Shown piece by piece: positions 1 through 14,551 of a DNA stretch of 64,000 nucleotides. Every line of letters starts with the position of its first letter. Within the stretch, counting starts at the first letter, position 1. Origin of the DNA: Helopsaltes ochotensis (Eukaryota; Chordata; Aves; Passeriformes; Locustellidae); assembly GCA_013400155.1 (NCBI GenBank), contig VXBM01000094.1, positions 1,070,520 to 1,134,519 of the forward strand. The letters run 5' to 3'. Position numbers and translations under genes: made by a program. The notes beneath the pieces are model-generated. The model ran no database searches. It saw only the letters and a list, made by a program, of their open reading frames with translations, and had not been told where the DNA came from.

Positions 1-3000
1 CATAATGCTACATGCCTGGAATATTAGGACAGTAGGGTACGTAGTGCTGCAATTAATTTCTGCAACTGCAAACATTGTTGCAAGAAAGGAGTGCCTTAGA
101 AAAATAGTAAAATAGGAAAGAAGCAGAAAACAATGAAAAAGTTAGAAATTGTGTGCTACCAGATATTTTTTTAGCACAATGTTTTAGTAGACTAATGAGT
201 ACTTGCAAGTGGCGGCAGTTGGACTTTGATCTATGATGGATTAAAAAATAAATAATCCAGGCTGTATCTTTTGAAATCCTAAAAGAATGAATGTGAACTA
301 TTCCCCTTATTATGTAACTAGATGCAATAAATAACCTGAAGTAGCATAAAAACGCTTATCACAAAATAAAATACTTTTAAAAGGTATGTTAGTATTTTAG
401 TCTCCTACTGATTTAAGAGTCTATTGACTTACTGACTATTAAGGAATATGAATCAATACTATAATATAGACTAATTATTAGGGAACACTATCTTCTATTG
501 AATGTACTAAAATATCACATTGTAAGTAACATATGAAGGCAAATCCTACATCTGCAATAGCAGTTTCAAAACACACTGGTGCACATGTCAGTCAAAAGAC
601 TGTATTCTCCAAATTTAAAGTAACTGAGAAATAATTCCGGATTACAGCTTTTACCCAGTTCCTCTGTGCATGAGGAAATCCCTGGGGTTACAAGGCTCCT
701 TTTATGAGCATGCATAGAACAAATAGCACTATATTAAGATGTAGTACAAATATTTGGCTCATGGCTTCATGGTTCTGGATACTTTACTGACAGGAAATAG
801 GCTGGTTTTCTATTTCATTAACCTTTTTATGATCTTGACCAAAAGTCAATTCTGCTCTTCTAAGGATGAAGGGATAGAACACTGTGAGAGGAAAAAAATG
901 AAATTCAATGATCTCTACAATTTATTCATACATCCATATCAAATTCAGGACCGATGAACAAATGCTGGTCATATATGTTACATTAAACAGGTATTAATCA
1001 AAATATTTATATCTTGCAATTGTGTGAGCTGGTATGCATTATTTTCTTGTGAGGAAGAATACATCAAGAATGTACTAGGGACTGTAAAATGAGAATATTA
1101 AAAGTATGCTTCTCATCATTCTGAAAGATGTCTAAATTACCATTAGTAAAAGGTTAAGCAGGAGCCCTAACACTCTTTTGCTTTTGAAAACAGCATGATA
1201 TTGAATGCCTTTAAGAGCTAAATTCAGTGCTGGGATCCAGTGAGAATCTGGAAACCCTTCAATCCCACTACTCAAAGGTACTAAGACACAATACTTAGAA
1301 GCAATGACATTTTAAGGCACAGAAAAGCTTCTATTGACCCTAAAGTGATTCCTGATTGCCCTAGCATAAAAGCAAACATTAATCTGTATTTTGGGATATG
1401 AGCAGAAAATGCTTCTCTGACAGAATCAAAAAGCAAAATCAAAATGTGCTTGTTCTGTATCCTCTCAAGAGATTCCAAATAAAACCACCCAGATCATAAT
1501 GAGAGAAAATAAGTAATGTGTATCTCTCTAGTCTGCCACAGTTTTGTTCCAGATGGATGGAGGGAGGAAAGAGAGGAGGAGACTTTATTAATCATCATTC
1601 TCTATATAGTTTTAGCTATCTTCTTAGAGAACTCATTTCAGAGGGCTTTTATGCCGGAGATCTGTGTATCAGAAAAGTTATGTAACAAAAATTCATCAAG
1701 ACTAGGCAGCCACACCCAAATCTGGATAGATTTATGTGTGTTAATTCTTCCCTAAACTGATCTAAAAATTCTAACTGTTTTATCAGCCTAAACTGACTTC
1801 CTAGAAGAAGCATTTCTCTACTGCTGGGTTGGAGACAATTCATAACAGAGTGTGATGGCTTAATTATGAAAAGATGAGCATCAGGGAACTATACAAGAAT
1901 TGTTCAGGTGGAACTCCACAGCTGAGAATTCCAACGTGCTTTTTCTGAAAGCATTGCCGTAGTCAGTATCTGAGTAAGCTGCCAGTACACAGATGCAGCT
2001 CTGCTCAGGGTGAGTGGGACCAGGAGGCAAAGAAGTTCTGGGACTCATCTCTACCACTACTCCACCAGGCAGTGCTGAAATAATGCTGTGTGTGCATGAG
2101 AGCGAAAAACAAGTACAGGCAGGTTGGAGAATAAAGAGCAGAAAGTGGTGTTGAATGTTTCAGGTAATAAAGGTGTTGAATGGTGAACCATTAACCTTTT
2201 TCTTTTTCCCCCTCTTCCTTTGCAATTGCCAGGTGTATGAACAGACAAGATTTTGTCCTACATTACATCTATAGAATAGCAGAGAGAAAAGTGAGGTTTG
2301 GTGCATGGAACGTGTTAAAAGGTCTCTCTAATCTGGACTAGGATGCCACAGCAAACCCTAGGGAATATCCTTCCTCTTGCTTGGGATCCTGTCAGAGATA
2401 CCAGTCACCTGTGCAGTCAACAGTTAAGGAAGAGCTCTCAGGATTTTTTCCTGTTATCCGTAGAGGTTGTTCACTGCAGTTTTCAGGGACTTGCTGTGTC
2501 TGTTTGACTTCACTTTACTCCAGGGCACATCCTGCTCCTGATAGCCGTGTTTCAATTAGGAACAAAGGGAAACAAAACTGTTTCTTATTCCTTAACTTTT
2601 CCCACATAATTTTGCCCTCAAGACTTCATTCTGACCTTTGGCACACCTGCTCCATCTAACTGCTCTCTACAGAACAGTATGTGAAGAGACTTGAGATGTG
2701 AATTAATTCTGCCGATACGAAGTCACCAGGGAATATGCCAGTGCAGATTAGTCATTTGCCTCATGGGATGGTAACATGTCAGAAAGAAAATAGTAAAAAT
2801 ATATCAGGAAATCTAATGTGTCTCATGCTTTGCAGAACACATTACAGTAATGAAAGATGTTAAGCTTTGATACAGGCACAAAGGAAAGAAAAAAATTCAC
2901 GTCACTTTAAAGAGAGATTTACATGGAAGCCCAGGTGCATTTGTGGACAATGAGACAGTACTGCAGCTTTGTCTTCTGTACTGATTTCTCATCCACGTTA

Positions 3001-3482
3001 AAAAATTTGTACAGAATACAGACATGTTTAAACAACTTTAAGACTGTAAATATCACCTGTGATGTGCAGGAAGAGTGTAGGTTAGTGGTGACAATTTCAA
3101 CTTCAGATTGTCTATTTTGGCCTAGATCTCAAGATAAAAAATCTATTTAAAGCCTTTTCAGTGCACAGAGAATAGCTGCAACAAAGACCATTTTTAACTT
3201 CTCTTTTAATTTTGCTCACTTGCCTGCTTTGTCTCAGATTTTTGCCTCTAGTCTTCATTACCAAGTTTGATAATGACTTCCAGCCCACCACTTCCCAAGT
3301 CTATAAAAAGAGTCATAATGAAATTTATCAAAAATATAAAAGAAATTTTAAACAGCTATTTAAACAAACAGACACGTAACTAGTTTTCTTTTGTGATAAA
3401 TTTTTGTTAGGACAAAACATGTGTTGGACTCCTTCAGGCTTAGAGACTAAATTTCCTCCTTTTTCACCAGCCTAAATAAAAT

Positions 3483-3649
3483 CACACAATTACAGAATTA
3501 CAGAATATGCTGAGTTAGATGGCACCCCCAAGGATCATCGAGTCCAACTCCTGGCCCTGCACAGCACCATCCCCAAGAATCCCACCATGTGCCTGAGGCC
3601 AAATGCTCCCTGAACTCTGTCAGGCTGGTGCTGTGACCACTTCCCAGGG
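3483..3649 (-). mobile_element. CR1 LINE 3'-end fragment
   Basis: The plus strand reads like the reverse complement of a CR1 3' end. It has doubled 'attacagaat' terminal repeats, then ggatcatcgagtccaactcc, ggccctgcacag, cccaccatgtgcctgag and tgaactctgtcaggctggtg. These are the familiar blocks of avian CR1 tails. Only about 167 bp of tail remains, with no reverse transcriptase coding, so it is a dead 5'-truncated copy. It has the same orientation as FGF14. Confidence 0.9.
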
Positions 3650-4379
3650 TAGAAAAGTTATCTCCTTCACATTTACACTTTCTGCATGAATTACTAAGCA
3701 AACACTTTTTAATTACTACTATTTTCAATGAAGTAAGTGTCAGTTTTCCTTGTTCATGAAAGATCCAAATATGATTTCTGTCACTGTTGGGCACTGAAAG
3801 AACACGAGGACTCTGTTCACTTTCTAAACATGAAAAAGGGGCAATTTTATTTCTGACTCCACTTATATACTATTTCCACTTAGACCATGGATTGGAGGAG
3901 AATGTTGCTACCCCTCCAATCATACTGGTCAAACCAACAGTCCATCAATTGTTTTTTCCTGAAATGAGGAATGTAAACAGTCTTTCCTCTTTTTCAGAAA
4001 CTATCTATTTATAACATTTATAACATTTATAACTACCTATTTATAACATTCATGTGAGAAAGAACTAAGAAGTATGAAAAACATCAAGAAACTGTGAACA
4101 ACATCAGAAAGGCTGTAAGAATCACGGCAAAAGATTTCCTTAATCCACACCACTTATCAATGATCTGGAAAACTGGAATCTAAAAATCAGTACGAAAGCC
4201 AAATAGAAAATTTAGGGAAGTATTAAAAAAGGCAGAAAAAAATATGAGAGAAGAAGAAAAGCGCCTTATGAATTCATATCTCAGAATTTCTTATGGTTGT
4301 GTTTTTCATTTGTCTCTCTGATGATAAGATAATTGTATTATCAGACATATGGGTTTGAACTGTCTTCATTGATCACCTG

Positions 4380-4850
4380 ATCTGGATGTAGCGGGGAGCA
4401 CCTCAGTTAAGCTGGGGACAGATGAGAAATCCCAAGATTGAAACATGCCTAGGGGCTCCTCACAGTCCCAGCCACGAGGGAGAGAAAGAACCACACAGCC
4501 ATGTGCAGTAAACCTGCCTGCTGACACCTCCCAAGCCCTAAGTGCCAGCATGCCTATTCTTCTTCAGTGGCTTGTGTTACAGTACCTGGCTCTCAGTACA
4601 CTGAATCATCAGTGGTCCTGCTGAGAAAGCATGAAAGTTGATAAAAAAGGGCTACAAAAAATGTTTTGTGAGATGTCCCAGTGTGTCATAAGCCACCCCC
4701 TGGCCCACAGCAGACGCCTCCCCAGCATGGCTGGGCTGCTGCTAGCGCCAGCAGTGCCGGCACCTCCCAGCAGGCAGCACAGACAGGCAGCAGAGCAGTC
4801 TGACACACCAAGGCACAACAGATTTGTTATTTCTTACATCTGAAGGGTAA
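4380..4850. other. GC-richer unassigned patch in intron 3
   Basis: This block is locally richer in C and G than its surroundings, for example ccaccccctggcccacagc and gcgccagcagtgccggcacc. Short frames on both strands overlap here, but none resembles a family I know and no splice-bounded exon stands out. It may be an old unrecognised repeat. Confidence 0.35.
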
Positions 4851-7800
4851 GAAAGACAACTAATAAACACTGTATAATGATCCCTAGTGGCAAACTGTGA
4901 AAAGATTTATTGATTTTTTAGCCTTTTATTTCATCTTCTGAAGCAAGCTGTGTTTTGACAGGTACAATACAGTATGGCAGGGAAACTCTAAACATGTGAA
5001 AAAAAAAATGATTTCGTCAAGGTCTGGAGAGCCAGTGATTTGGTTTACAGGAAATTCCTATGACGTGGCTTAACGACCAAGTTCTAACACTCTTGAAGTG
5101 AATACAAAAAATGTGAAGTTAGCTGAGCCTGAAACAGGAGCAGAGGACACTGTGAGGGAATGGTGAATGTGACCTGGGAAAGGAAGTTTCCCAATCAGGC
5201 ATGGCCTTGCTATAAGCTGATATTTGGTACCATTTGTTCTCAATGAGTAATGACTAGGAGAGGCCAACTGGCTTGGGCTTCACAAATTGAATCTGCTCTT
5301 TTAACTGCAATGCTATTAAGTACATATTACTAAAGAAATAGAAGTTCAAGGCAAAAATTTGTAGTTAACTGGTCACTGGGAAAATGTATTTTTTCTATTC
5401 ACATTTCTCTACTTACATTCAGTCCTTTCCAAAACAATGCAACAGAAAGACAAAACATCAACAAAGAGATGAACTCAAGCTTATCCATATTCAGGTTTAA
5501 GTACAGCCCTGAACTCAACCCAGTTCAACCCTAAAGATGATCACTAGAATAGAGACTTAGTGACTAAAAATATCTTATTGCTGAATTCAAATACTTGAGG
5601 CCACATGTCTCACTAAGATCTGTGAAGAAGAACGTTTAACTTCGATTTCAAAACTATGTTATCATGATTGTGATTGTGAAATTCAGTGAATGCTTCTAGA
5701 GACATCTCTGTAGATATGCAACTGTGCTATGAAGTCTCAGCATATCAGATGCCCTACCAAACACAGGAATTCTCTGTAATGTTTTTCTTGATATAAAGAT
5801 TAATGGTTAAGAAGAACTTTTGACAAGTCATAAAAAAACTAAAATATGAAATTTTCCATAAAGATCCCAATGTGGGTTTTTATATTAATTTCAAAATTTG
5901 CGCACATAAATATGAAAATTTTCTTATCAATTATAAATCTAAGTACACTACAGAGATTTGCACACCATTAAGTAAATGATCTTCTGTCTTGTTTTCTCAT
6001 TGAAGGTGCTGTATGTGGAATCAAAACTATTACAAAGATACTACCGTTCTTACTGTTTGGAGGAGCCCTTTGCAGAGGGATATACAGTGTATCAGTGTAC
6101 CTTTGTACTGTGACCAAAACTATAGGAACTTTTAAAAAACATACCGGTAAAAGCATTTCTTATTTTCCTCTATCTGCAATTCTTAATTTAAAAATGCAGC
6201 TATTTCTAATGGTGGATGAAACCTGGGAAATAATGTTGGGCTTGAGTTATATTTTGAATGGAATACAGAAGGAAGTAAAACACCATAAGAGAATTTGCAT
6301 CTGATCTATTTTGCCGAGGAAGCTTTTAAGATCAAATGGGAAGTCAGAGGCAAGAACAAAGGCTCAGACATGGAGGCCAAATGCCATGTCAGCAGTATTA
6401 GAAATTGCTTAAATTTGGGTCAATTTTGATCACTTGAATGAGAACAAACCTTATTTTTCCTCCAGCCTCAAATAATCTCCCAGATTAATTTCTTTTGTAG
6501 TCTATTTAGTCTATTCACAAGAAGTAATGGAATATCTTATCCAAACTGAATTTTTGGAAGAAGCCTGTACAGCTGTGCAATACAGGAGAGCTGAGTGAAT
6601 CCTACATCACAACACCTGAGGTTGTGTGGAGACCTCTCACTTGTCTGCTATGCTCCACTATGACAGCTCTGTAATCTGGAGTCTCACAGGTTTGGAATCT
6701 CAGACCACAAGAATTCTATTCACTAAATTCTACTCTCTAAATAATGAAGGTGGTAACACCAATGCTAGAATTGACCAATTTGTGTTTGCAAAGCACACTG
6801 GAGAAAGAAAGTAACAGTTTTGTTTTCAGTTCTGAAGGGCATCCAGTTCATTAACAGCCATAGTTGATGACAAAAATCCCAAAAATCCATGGATTTGTAG
6901 AGATTTGAATAAACATCAAACAGAAAAAAAAGAACTGTTTTCAACAGAATTGGTTGGCAGAGATTTTTAAATTTCTTCTTTTCACTTCTTCAAATCTCCA
7001 AATTTACTTGTTCATAGAATTAATAAACAAAAAATTACCAATATAAATTGATTTAAATGCTAGTAATGGGACAGGCAGATGCTTTTCCAGAACAAAAGCA
7101 AGCACTGAAACTTTCTCCTATATAGAAAAAAGTGAAAAAATACTATCTCTTAATTTAGCAAAGCCAAATCTGAACAATCACAAAGTCTGAAAAATCAATT
7201 TTATCAAAAAAAAAAGTCTTCCTCCTGAAAAAGGCTCTTGGTTACTCATCCCAGTCAAAACTTGAGAGCAAAAAAAGGAAATCAAAAATGTACCTAATTT
7301 ACTATGGTAATATGTGAAAACAGGAGATTTAAATCAGATGCCAAGGTATGAAGATAATGCAAAACAATTGACTTGGGTGTCCTCAAACACACCAAATAAT
7401 TTAAGTACTCAGGTTTACACCTTGTATTCCTCTAAAACATGCAAAATCAGTTGTGTCACTACTGTGTAACAGTTGCTGTTATTAAGTCTCACATTAATCT
7501 GTTGCTTTACCTTAAGTCCATTCTGTCTGAAATATTAAAGCATTAATGAAAAAATACCCTTAAGGATCCTGTCTTTATTACATGAAACACAGATACATCT
7601 TTGAAGGTGCTGAAAAGAAATATACCCATCTATTTCTATTTACTTTATATCCACTTACACATCATTTCACTATGTACTATATCTCAGTTTTATAGGCAAC
7701 AAACATATCAGCTGTTCAACTAAAGCACAAAAAATAATTTTTACAGCATTGATTTGCAAATTTTGCTCACTGAATTGCATTGCTTCAGCCACTTGAAATT

Positions 7801-8278
7801 AATGCGATTGCTACCAGTAATAATGATTTCCTTTACCACCAAAACATCCTCATTAAACCAGAAAAAAATCATGAAACTGCCCCAGATTCTATAAAATAAA
7901 TGCTTTTTTATCACAAAGGAAGTACCACTGAGTCCTTTTAAAGTTAGCTGCATCTAAAAATTTTAAACCAAGAGGCAGAAGGACTTTTCTTTAGGAAATA
8001 CTCACTATAGTGCATAGATTTCTGTGTGCATGAAAAGCAAAAATTGATTTTTCGTATGTACAAAAAGACAAATGATTTTTATTAGACCCATAATAATAAC
8101 TATGCTGATGCTTGTTCTGAGCTAATGACTTCCTTTTCTTTTTATTGTTTAAGTCACGTCCTCACAAATTGTTATATACATTATATATACCTTCCGTTGT
8201 TCCAATTGTTTTTGCTATTTAAGAGAGAATATTTCACACCAAAAAAAGAGAACATATTATAATACTATATATATTATA

Positions 8279-8360
8279 NNNNNNNNNNNNNNNNNNNNNN
8301 NNNNNNNNNNNNNNNNNNNNNNNNNNNNNNNNNNNNNNNNNNNNNNNNNNNNNNNNNNNN
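8279..8360. other. Assembly gap (82 Ns)
   Basis: An unbroken run of N. The left flank is TA-rich (ctatatatattata), so a hard-to-read AT repeat is a plausible cause. The true missing length is unknown. Confidence 0.99.
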
Positions 8361-9024
8361 ATCAGAAAGAATTATATAAATCAGTGATTAAGAACTGAAC
8401 AAAACTTAACTTTTCATTTTTCACATGTGTCTAGTCTTCTTTATGGACAAGTAGCTCTGGTTGAAAAGAAATTAAAATACAATCACAGCCACTGTCAGTG
8501 CTACATCAGGAACACTCTTTTGGCATGTTTTGAGCTAAACCTGCAGGACCCTTACAAATAAATTACTGCGTTTCCTGTACATGGCTGCATGTACAAAACC
8601 AGATGTGTCACTCCTAAAATCATGCTAATTAAAACATAGACACAACACTGAAAATACTAGTAGGATTTCCTAGAGCTGGTGCAGAAAGCTCTAAGTATGT
8701 GATATGTGCCACCTATCTTAATGCAGCACTGTCAGCCCTGGCAGCAGTACAATGATTCTTTGGAAGGGGGAGTAAAAAACAAAATGATCTTTTTGCAGCC
8801 TCTGTGGTTGGTTACAGACAGCGGTCACTGGCGTACCTGTCCTCTGAGAAACAGCCTGGGCAACAAGGAGACAACCTGAGATCGCAAGGCCTGGAAATGC
8901 ACACCAGCAGGTACCCCGCGGGACAGCAGAGGAGCAGCAACCTGTCTGCACATCCCCCTGCGGCTCCTGTCCTGCTTTACCTTCCTGGATCAAGGTCTCA
9001 GCAAGACAGGTGCTCTACAAAAGT

Positions 9025-9052
9025 GATCACAGATCACAGATCACAGATCACA
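9025..9052. repeat. (GATCACA)4 short tandem repeat
   Basis: Four perfect head-to-tail copies of GATCACA. It lies in a moderately GC-richer stretch of FGF14 intron 3 with no gene I can recognise. Confidence 0.95.
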
Positions 9053-12000
9053 GGTTGGTTAGGTTGACCCCTGTGCCCACACCTAGGCGCCACATGCCGA
9101 CGCTTTTTGCAAGAGTAGTGAGTGTTGATTGACACATCCTTATAAGAGACAGAAATCTCCCTGGCATCCATCCCTGTCTCCTGAGACTGCTCTGACAAGG
9201 AGAGACACCAGGATCAGAAATCTCAGGAAAACAGCCAAGGTGGCATCACTTTGACACAGGAGAAGTTAAATTATACACTAATACAGCTCTTTGCTAATTA
9301 CCATAGAATAAATAAATAAATGAGTGATGATTCCTTTCAAGAGCATAAAGCACAGGAAGCTGTTGCTCAGTTGAGAATTTTTAGAAACTCACCTCTTGAA
9401 CCTGCAATTTAAAGCTTTATATTGAATTCTGTACCCACAAAATATGACAAATACCTTTGCACCATCAAGGAGTAGTATCTAGCATGATGCCAGCTGCTGG
9501 TTATTACCAAAGATACAGAATACTGCTGTTGCTGAAATAACAATTTGGGGGAACACAAAAAAGGAAAAACTTCACAGAGGTGCAGCAGATATGGATGTGG
9601 CCTTGAAAAATCTTTAAATACTGCCTTTACTCTGCCTGGTTCATGCTGTGTAGTTAGTAAGCACACAGCAGACAGCAGAATCGCAGCAGTATAAACCTGG
9701 CTGCAGTCCCACCGAATAAAGCTCCACAGAGAAGGGTCGTATTGGAACAAAGTCCATCTAGCCCTAACAGAGGACAGGAGCCAAAATTATACTCATGTAG
9801 CAAGGCAAAAAAACCCCAAAAGCCCAAATCTACAACAACAAAACAGAAAACCTGTGGTACAAAGAAAACCACTATGACTGCTTTATTTAAAAAAGGAAAA
9901 AAATAAAATTCCAAACCTGTAAATCATATTTGGGTATGTTCCTAGTTTGCTGGCGGCCTATATAAAATAAAATGCTTGTGCCCATTGCATCCCCTCCTTT
10001 CTTTTAAGTGCAATAACAACTTTGCATGTAGTACAAGGGAGATGGAGTAGAGTGGAGGCAGATCTCTTTCAGTGAAGAACTGTGTTTTAACATGAATACA
10101 TTTCTTTACAGAAGTCTCAGAAGATATTGGGCACTATCTTTATTTTTGATTTACACAAACTAGATGATTAGTTCTGGAAAAAGGATACAGGGCTATTATA
10201 ATTTTGTTCTGGACTTTTAGTTGTGGAAGTTTCATGTTTTCAATTAAATGTTTAAATCAGTTTGCTGATAAACACAATGGAGAAAGAGTTTTGGGAATTT
10301 AGCAAGCTGAACTATACATACAGCTACAACCTCTATATAATTTGTTTCTTTCATGGTGACTACAATTACAGTATACTGCTCTGCTGAACACCCCTAAACC
10401 CTCAAAACAATCTGTATTTTATGGCTTAACTAAAATCTTAAATTTGCCACATAACACAATGAACATGCAGTCCTTATGAACTGACTTTACATGCCTATCA
10501 AGAAAGCACTGCCACCATGACACTGAGTAATTTTTGTGACAAGAACCACACTTAGCATATAAGTAATATTTCTTCCAAATAAAAACATAAGTGACACCAG
10601 ATTTATCACTCAATGAAGACTCACAATTTAGAAAGAACTACGTGCCCTAGGATAGTCATTCAAATTAAGTAGAAGAATTCAGAGAGCTTAATTACCTGGA
10701 TGATAGCCTCTGAATAATTAAGTACTAATGCAGTTTAATTATCTTCACTTACATATCTCCTAATCCATGTCTGTATGGAGAACAATCGGCTCAGCAGTAA
10801 TTCTACACCCCAAAAGTACGGGGATCGAGAACTTTCCCTACAGCAAACAAAATCAAGGAAAGCTTATGTTCTACACTTAAGTTGCAGAAAGCCACAACAC
10901 TCATTTAAATATCCTTTCAGTCATAAATTATTGAACCTGGTCCATGAAAACTACTGAATATTATTTTGTTTTTTTGAAGGAAGTAAGGTTAGAGATGAGT
11001 GTATTCATTGCCAGTCTCTATTAGTCAGAGGATGCAGACTTGTCTTCCCATGGCAAGAGTTATATTCCGTGCCAATGCCTACGTAATTTTACTTCTTGAA
11101 GCTTCTATACTTGCACACTACTAAAGCAATCTAAAAACATCAAGAAAACTCTAACATTTGGATTACCTCAAATATTTTCTAACCGACTTGTGGTAATGGA
11201 AGAAGATTGGTGCAGTAGGTTTATGTGGCTCCGAAACTGTTTGACTGCACATGAACTTTGACTATTTATCTTTTATTGCACACATCCAAAATTCAAGCAT
11301 CTCCTTTACACAATACTATTTTGTTCTGAAACATTTTTGGTCAATGTAAAAAGAAATGGTCAAACACTCATGGTTTTTTTTTTTGGGTTGCGGAGGCTTT
11401 TTAAGTCTTGAAGTCATAACCATTTATCCGATTACTTCCTAATCTCTGTAATATTTTTAAAGCATTCTTTACCTTCACGGCAAGCTTAAAGGTTGTGCCC
11501 TGCTACACAGCCATGTCATATTAAACCGCCCTCAAGAGAATTTATAGGCATTAAAACTATTTCTAGTTTTTGCTAGAAAATAAGTCAGAGGAGAATAAAG
11601 TGGTGCACAAAGCAAGCTTAAACTGAAGCTTCTTAGGAAGACACATTTTAGAATGCAATAAAAAGTCACATGAGATTTCATAAAAAAAGTTCCTCAAGGA
11701 ATACATACTTCAGTTATTACTGTTATACAGCATGCTAGTGGAATCTCCTGGAACTTAGTTTACTTCTTACATGCGATAAATTTTTCCATATTGACAATTA
11801 ATGTTTTTGTGGTTTTTTGAAGATGTGAAAAAATGAAAGAGTATGCAGCATTTAAAGTTTCATCCATGACTTCAGTGAAATATTTTTCAAGTCTTAAAAT
11901 AGCTTATCAAAATTGTTTTCCTGTGGTTTTCTAAGTTTTTCCCTTTCAGTAGCATGAAATATTGTACTAGTGGCAGGAATTTTATGCCATTTCTGAACTG

Positions 12001-13432
12001 TCATCTGGTCATCATGAATGGTATTTGCTTCTTACGGTGAAAAGCAACTCAAACTGAAATGCACTCAGCACAACATAGAGCTACTGGAAATCTTGAAGAA
12101 AATGTAAACTATCCCTAAACACAGAAGGTTAAACTAAAATATAAATTTACTCCTAAACAGCTTGCTGCACTAATTAAGTGTTGTTATTATTCTCTCTCAC
12201 TTCATAAAAACATCACCTCTCAAGAATATATAAAGCTTCTCGGAACTCACAATCAAACTAATGCCAGGAAAACTGAGCTGTAAATCACAGCAATAAATGT
12301 ATTTTTTTTTCCAAGTGTTAGAAGCTCAACTACTTTTGAGTCCTTTTATGTGATACTTCATTTTCCGTGATAACCTCATTACACCAGAAAATAGACTACT
12401 GTTTCATCATTCTATTTAATGAAATAGGAAGTGAAACTTTCGAAAGTATTCACTCTTATCTGGGCTTTGCTCCAGTTGAATTTAGCAGGAGTTTTCTCTA
12501 AAATGAACATATTTATGTTTGGGCCATTGGACCTGCTGAAGGAGGTTATGAGCTGCCTACATTGTAGCTACAAACCTGTGCTGCTGAGCCATGAGATTCC
12601 AATCAGGCACAGCAGCCACTCATTACTTTTTCTTTGAGCTCTGCTGGACATCAAGTGAAGGCCATTGCATGCATTGTTTTCTGAGAAATAATTTAGACTA
12701 GATAGTTTTGTTTCATTTTGTTCTCTCAGGGATAAAAATGAAGGTCTAGACCTCCATGGAAAAAAGGACAGCACTGAAGACTACTTAGAAACTATTTAGA
12801 ACATTTGAGAGTAAAGATTTTTCTGTGCTCATTTTTAGCTTTGCACACTCAAATGAAAACGAAGGTCTACTATGACTCTTGCTTTGGACAGGAAACTAGC
12901 AAAACAACCAGTAGGAACCACTGAGAAAAGCAAATAAAAAAAGAAAGGAAGTGGACAAAATATTATTAGAAGGATTTTCTATGCTCCATGCTGCTTACTG
13001 GATTTAATTTCTATTTTGAATCATTCCTACTTCCCTTCCTATATTCTTCTTTTTGTATGTGATGATTCAAAATAAAGCTCTAAGCTGTATTTTGTAAGAA
13101 TTGGGATAAGAAATATGGGGATTGATTCTAGTGCTGTAACTACCTCTCTGCAGATCTTCAAAGCACTAGGTTTTGTTTATTCACTGATTTCAACAGTTCA
13201 CGTAGCAAATGACTCCTTTTAAAAAAGAGTGTATAAATATTACCAATATATTGGGTTGTAATGAAAATATTTTTGGATGATAAAATTGGGGATAGAGAGG
13301 GAAAGAGAAGAAGGGAGAAGAGGACATGAGCCTTACAGACCAGGAGGCCAAAAGAAGCCCAACAGGGGCGTGTCCCACTTTTTGGAGCATGAGTTAATTT
13401 CCCTCTCTGACAGATCAGTTCACCACTAGCCC

Positions 13433-13565
13433 ACACAGAATCAGAGAATCATAGATAATCCTGATTTGGAAGAGACCCACAAGGATCACTGAGTTGAACT
13501 CCAGCACTTCACAGGACCGTCCCCAAGAGTCACACCATGTGCCTTAGAGTCCAAACACTTCTTCA
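13433..13565 (-). mobile_element. CR1 LINE 3'-end fragment, decayed
   Basis: The plus strand has cagaatcagagaatcatag, then gatttggaagagacccacaa, ggatcactgagttgaactcc and cacaccatgtgcct. This is a reverse-complement CR1 tail of the same general subfamily as the copy at 3483, but more diverged and shorter (about 130 bp). No coding capacity remains. It has the same orientation as FGF14. The inner edge near 13565 is approximate. Confidence 0.85.
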
Positions 13566-14528
13566 TATCCTTGTTTTAATATGTTCTACAATTTGTAACA
13601 ATTATGAAGTTATTAGCACAATTATTAACTTATTATCATGGAAATGGGAGTATTAGAGGAAATTAACCCAAACTCTATGGTACCAAAAATTATTAAAAGA
13701 TTCCACTTATTTTTTCTAATGCTCTGAAGCAGACCTTCAAATGCCATGAACACATGACGAAAATTTTTCTAAGAATTTACATTAGGAAAACATTATTTTA
13801 TTGACCAATTTCCACACTAGAAAAGGTTAAGCTAAAAGCAAACTAACAAAGCAATACCATGGAAAAGACTTTTCAACAGTATGCAAGGAGAAAGGGAAAA
13901 ACAAAGGAAAAACTCTATTACAGACTAATAGGACTTCTATTTATGCTATAGATAGCATTTAAATTTACATAATAAACCTGTACTCTGCAGGTAAAATTCA
14001 CAAATTGCCTTTCAGATCTCAACAGGAAAAATAAGAAATATATTTATTCACATATTTTCATTTACCTCCTGTAACATTTGTTTCTATGATCTTTTTTTCA
14101 TAGGTCGTTCTTATTTCAAAGCAATCTCTGTAGCAATTTCTATTTTGTATATATGGGGTTTCAGATGCACTTAGTCTGCTTCCTACCTTCTCCTGGTAAT
14201 TGTCTTGAAGAACCACACAGAGTTGTGTGTTAGAAAAATGCATTCTCATTGCCATCTTGCATTTCCAAGCTAACTGGAAATTTTTTATTACAGTTTTTTT
14301 TTGCTAAGGTATTTTTATTTTTTATTAAGGTTTTTTACTAAGATAGCCAGAATCATACTACTGGCTAGGTGGTACAGTATATCCTGAAGGCATTCTCTCT
14401 GACAGGTCTTCATCTTTTCCCTGACCACTGTTACAACAATGTTCCTTTGAACAGCAGTGAAAATGATTATACATAATGGAAAATCCTTTTGGTGAAGTCT
14501 TCCAACTCCATGTGTACATATATATGTG

Positions 14529-14551
14529 TATATATATATATATATATATAA
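14529..14551. repeat. (TA)11 microsatellite
   Basis: Eleven TA units preceded by an interrupted tatatgtg stretch. It lies in FGF14 intron 3. Confidence 0.95.
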